NCBI GenBank assembly: GCA_024692605.1
Contig: JAILMQ010000234.1
Span: 1-35,361 of the forward strand
Length of the DNA: 35,361 nt
DNA from: Eubacterium sp.
GTDB lineage: Bacteria; Bacillota; Clostridia; Lachnospirales; Lachnospiraceae
Reading direction: 5' to 3'
Shown here: piece by piece, positions 34,001 through 35,361 of the stretch
Layout: the number at the start of each line of letters is the position of its first letter
Position numbering within the stretch: the first letter of the stretch is position 1
The notes under the pieces: model-generated
What the model was told of the DNA's origin: nothing
What the model saw: only the letters and a program-made list of their open reading frames with translations
The model's database searches: none
Translations under genes and position numbers: made by a program

Positions 34001-35361
34001 ATTATGTCAAGGGCAACCTTTTCTCCATTAACAATTTCAAATATTCTTTCTTCCGGTTTTAGATCTGTCTGAGGAACCTCACTTTCTCCGTAAACCCTCT
34101 GAGATATTTTCATATTTACACGATTTCTAAAGGAATTAGAAGGAAGAGCAATCCTCTGTCCCATTGGTACTGTAAATATCTTTCCTCTATATCTTCCGAG
34201 GTTAGGAATAAGTGTTACCTTCTTACACTCCTTATTTATCATGTTTTGAGTAAGGGTTGCATAAACCGGGAAGGTTACCTGTTCAAGCTTTCGACAATTT
34301 ACAAAAGCTTTTCCCTTTATGGCTTCCACTGTATCCGGACATAATGCAATCGTAAGATTATAACAATCACTAAATGCCCCATATGAAACTTCTGGTATAG
34401 CAGTACTTGATAAAGTATCAAGTTCTTTTATAGGTGAACGATAAAACGCCTCATCGTCTATTCCATAATCAAACCACTTTTCATCCGGAGTTTTAGCACT
34501 TTCTTTTCCAAGATTTGCAGCAATAGCGAAGTTCACATCCTGCAAACCATTCTTTCCATTGGACAATCCACTATTTGTGAAGTCGGCCACCATAAAAATA
34601 TAGTCGCCATCAATGTTCTCATCCAATATACCGGTATTAGAAAATGCTTCCTCACCTATATAAATGATTTCTGTACCAAAATCGAGACTATTGGTGTTAT
34701 ATACCTGATAAAATGCTTCGTCACCTATAGCACGAAGACTGTCAGGAAGAGCAGCGCTAAGGCAATAATTTCTCAAAAATGCATCTTCCTTTATATATAA
34801 AAGATTTTCCATTTCATCAAGATTAATTGTTGTTAATCCATGATACTTTCCTGGATTTGGGGCTTCTTCAACTCGTCCATCTTCATCAAAGTCAGTATAC
34901 TGAGGTTTTTCTTCAATGAAACCACATCCGCTAAAACAGTTTTCCGGAATTGTTCTAAGACCTTTTATCGGAAGGTGAACTGACTGAAGCGAATAATCAT
35001 ATCTGAAAGCACTATTGCCTAACTCAGACATTTTATCAGGAAGTACAACATTCTTAAGTCCATAGTAGGTATAAAGCGACTCATCTGTACCTTCAATTTC
35101 TTCATCAGTTTCATATGAACAATACATAAAAGCTTCTTCACCTATACCCACAAGTGTATCAGCAAACTTGGCATTGTCTATATTATCAGTTACATCTTCA
35201 TTAGTAAGACATATTGTACTAAGATTGCACTGTCCATGGAAAGCTCTATCACCAATAGAAACTAATTTATCCGATAACTGAAGAGTATTCATTCCTGTCT
35301 GACTAACCATTTCATTCATATATGGGTCATAACTAAACTCATCATGATCGTCATCAATATT
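31027..35361 (-). CDS. Large LRR (BspA-type) and Ig-like (Big_2) surface protein, N-terminus outside window
   Basis: The frame is open from the right edge to a stop at 31027, giving 1,444 residues; the ATG at 35319 is internal. The N-terminal third has irregular BspA-type LRR_5 units (LVSIGDRAFHGQCNLSTICL, LRAIGDEAFYQ). A beta-rich middle has one EF-hand-like loop, DTNKDGVVDEKD, at residues 590-601 of the visible part. Two duplicated units of about 190 residues follow, each with two Ig-like domains; the second of each is a clear Big_2 domain (SSNDPSIATVDPSTGKVTAV; ISDDPSIAKVDANGVITGV). A regular LRR_5 block (about 1300-1400) is then capped by 46 residues of which 21 are lysine. There is no LPXTG anchor. 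Such proteins are secreted adhesins or matrix binders in gut Lachnospiraceae. Promoter, signal peptide and true length are not visible. Confidence 0.9.
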   Translation of the reverse strand, partial: NIDDDHDEFSYDPYMNEMVSQTGMNTLQLSDKLVSIGDRAFHGQCNLSTICLTNEDVTDNIDNAKFADTLVGIGEEAFMYCSYETDEEIEGTDESLYTYYGLKNVVLPDKMSELGNSAFRYDYSLQSVHLPIKGLRTIPENCFSGCGFIEEKPQYTDFDEDGRVEEAPNPGKYHGLTTINLDEMENLLYIKEDAFLRNYCLSAALPDSLRAIGDEAFYQVYNTNSLDFGTEIIYIGEEAFSNTGILDENIDGDYIFMVADFTNSGLSNGKNGLQDVNFAIAANLGKESAKTPDEKWFDYGIDDEAFYRSPIKELDTLSSTAIPEVSYGAFSDCYNLTIALCPDTVEAIKGKAFVNCRKLEQVTFPVYATLTQNMINKECKKVTLIPNLGRYRGKIFTVPMGQRIALPSNSFRNRVNMKISQRVYGESEVPQTDLKPEERIFEIVNGEKVALDIIGSDAEFVGTEGNPGAYAIVSAYVQFEEKTINMSIEYPLDIKAVPAESVRFEEKLFEMSSGTPGHVVESGRPNVPDTLYINGDYVGRKLTLVAAVDPRLPEEAEGHVTENVNWTEETEALKKVRQWLVDEDGDEIEDTNKDGVVDEKDVKGRVLYSAAQYEIKKALPAQEIEAWVGPNKENAEINKIAVSICNPIDDIVYYMDSVGIEESKRISYFEMPEAPNPESDTPSGTTEVIKYSYEYDEDGDATDRTDNLIVYTKNNLNEQNLPIISIVSNDPSKGELEIMALREGEADVYLESATKSEREDFSIRVKKPADGVAPVVVSIESETVDEDGNPEYIDGKGNGFVYQNQTSRFKAVCLPKYATQSVDWSLDDNDGVMTLSNDNGIAVVKGLLLDYDYLIGKTTVTSGSEKAELKINVIEMSEGIEFLQNELSIEAGDKDYIDIVSSRDEKEGLLRLPVESKDIVTFTVEDSNIAKVSTSRDGVYGKSASTQDTIYFTGIKNGSTVLTASTKNGSTSQITINVVEKPITDIRFDTEDITLYEGESRANTATIVPADSTEKIVYSSNDPSIATVDPSTGKVTAVAAGETRIYAEGVLSGEDDYYYVTVTKKATSLLFNKDKDAVYKDEIHSISITTEEDADEGLIIAPEDSHEEVTFTVKDPTIIQVSATDDEGTYGRSCVSTKKCYYKGLKTGETTIECVTASGLKAIYTVRVIGIKIEELAFAKETYTVMAGSTVATKVTKTPSTSDELVEYISDDPSIAKVDANGVITGVKVGETEITAKSVPGGEKAYCKVVVTKKVNPGDPGSTAVSGDAKVRVNSDGKSATYEGSVVAAGAVTIPATVSVGGKTIPVTSIKPGAFKGNTKITKVVIGANVTTIGANAFDGCTKLKTVTIGAKVTTIGNFAFKNCKSLTKIVIPKSVKTIGKQAFAGCSKLKLVTFKTTKLKKVGAKAFKTIKKGAKFKCPKKKLKAYKKMLKKSGLPKKAKVTK

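Overview
The window reads as chromosomal DNA of a low-to-moderate GC Clostridia, most likely Lachnospiraceae (Butyrivibrio/Lachnospira/Coprococcus-like). This rests on the asp23-nusB-xseAB-ispA-dxs-tlyA-nadK-argR-recN order, the single-chain clostridial PurL, the two-subunit LeuC/LeuD, and a BspA-type LRR/Ig surface protein with a lysine-rich C-terminus. It is inference from gene content; no 16S or other marker is present. Every gene except one LysR regulator is on the minus strand. I see no rRNA, tRNA, CRISPR array or transposase gene.

Region 1 (1-7606) is a branched-chain amino acid operon read right to left: leuC, leuD, an unknown membrane protein, leuB, ilvD and ilvB (ilvB runs off the left edge). 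A divergent LysR-type regulator sits upstream of leuC. The two promoters between leuC and lysR interleave face to face. A GC-rich, non-coding, MITE-like element of about 297 bp with perfect 16-bp terminal inverted repeats lies between leuC and leuD. ilvB uses proline codons unlike those of its operon partner ilvD.

Region 2 (7560-10876) is a MoxR AAA+ ATPase / DUF58 / large membrane protein module. It converges on lysR with a 47-bp overlap of coding 3' ends. A 29-nt perfect palindrome separates it from purL upstream.

Region 3 (10925-25879) is a long, tightly packed housekeeping series: asp23-like, nusB, xseA, xseB, ispA, dxs, tlyA, nadK, argR, recN, two tandem AstE/aspartoacylase-like genes with altered zinc-ligand positions, and purL. 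It combines antitermination, DNA repair, isoprenoid precursor synthesis, rRNA methylation, NADP synthesis, arginine control and purine synthesis. A 12-mer, AGGTTTACATAA, lies directly before three start codons in the window (the membrane gene of region 1, nadK and xseB).

Region 4 (26051-29568) is the most distinctive block. It is a three-gene operon encoding a wHTH + nucleotidyltransferase + choline-kinase-like fusion (LicC-LicA type with an added DNA-binding domain), a 60-residue single-TM protein, and an NCS1-family permease. It has a strong promoter flanked by paired TTGTTCAA/TTGAACAA sites and ends in a clear terminator. I read it as an autoregulated uptake, phosphorylation and CMP-activation pathway for a small alcohol or base, perhaps choline, feeding envelope decoration.

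Region 5 (29574-35361) holds a CDP-glycerol glycerophosphotransferase-family protein and the C-terminal 1,444 residues of a large LRR/Ig-like surface protein, each followed by a terminator. Together with region 4 it gives the right end of the window a cell-envelope theme.
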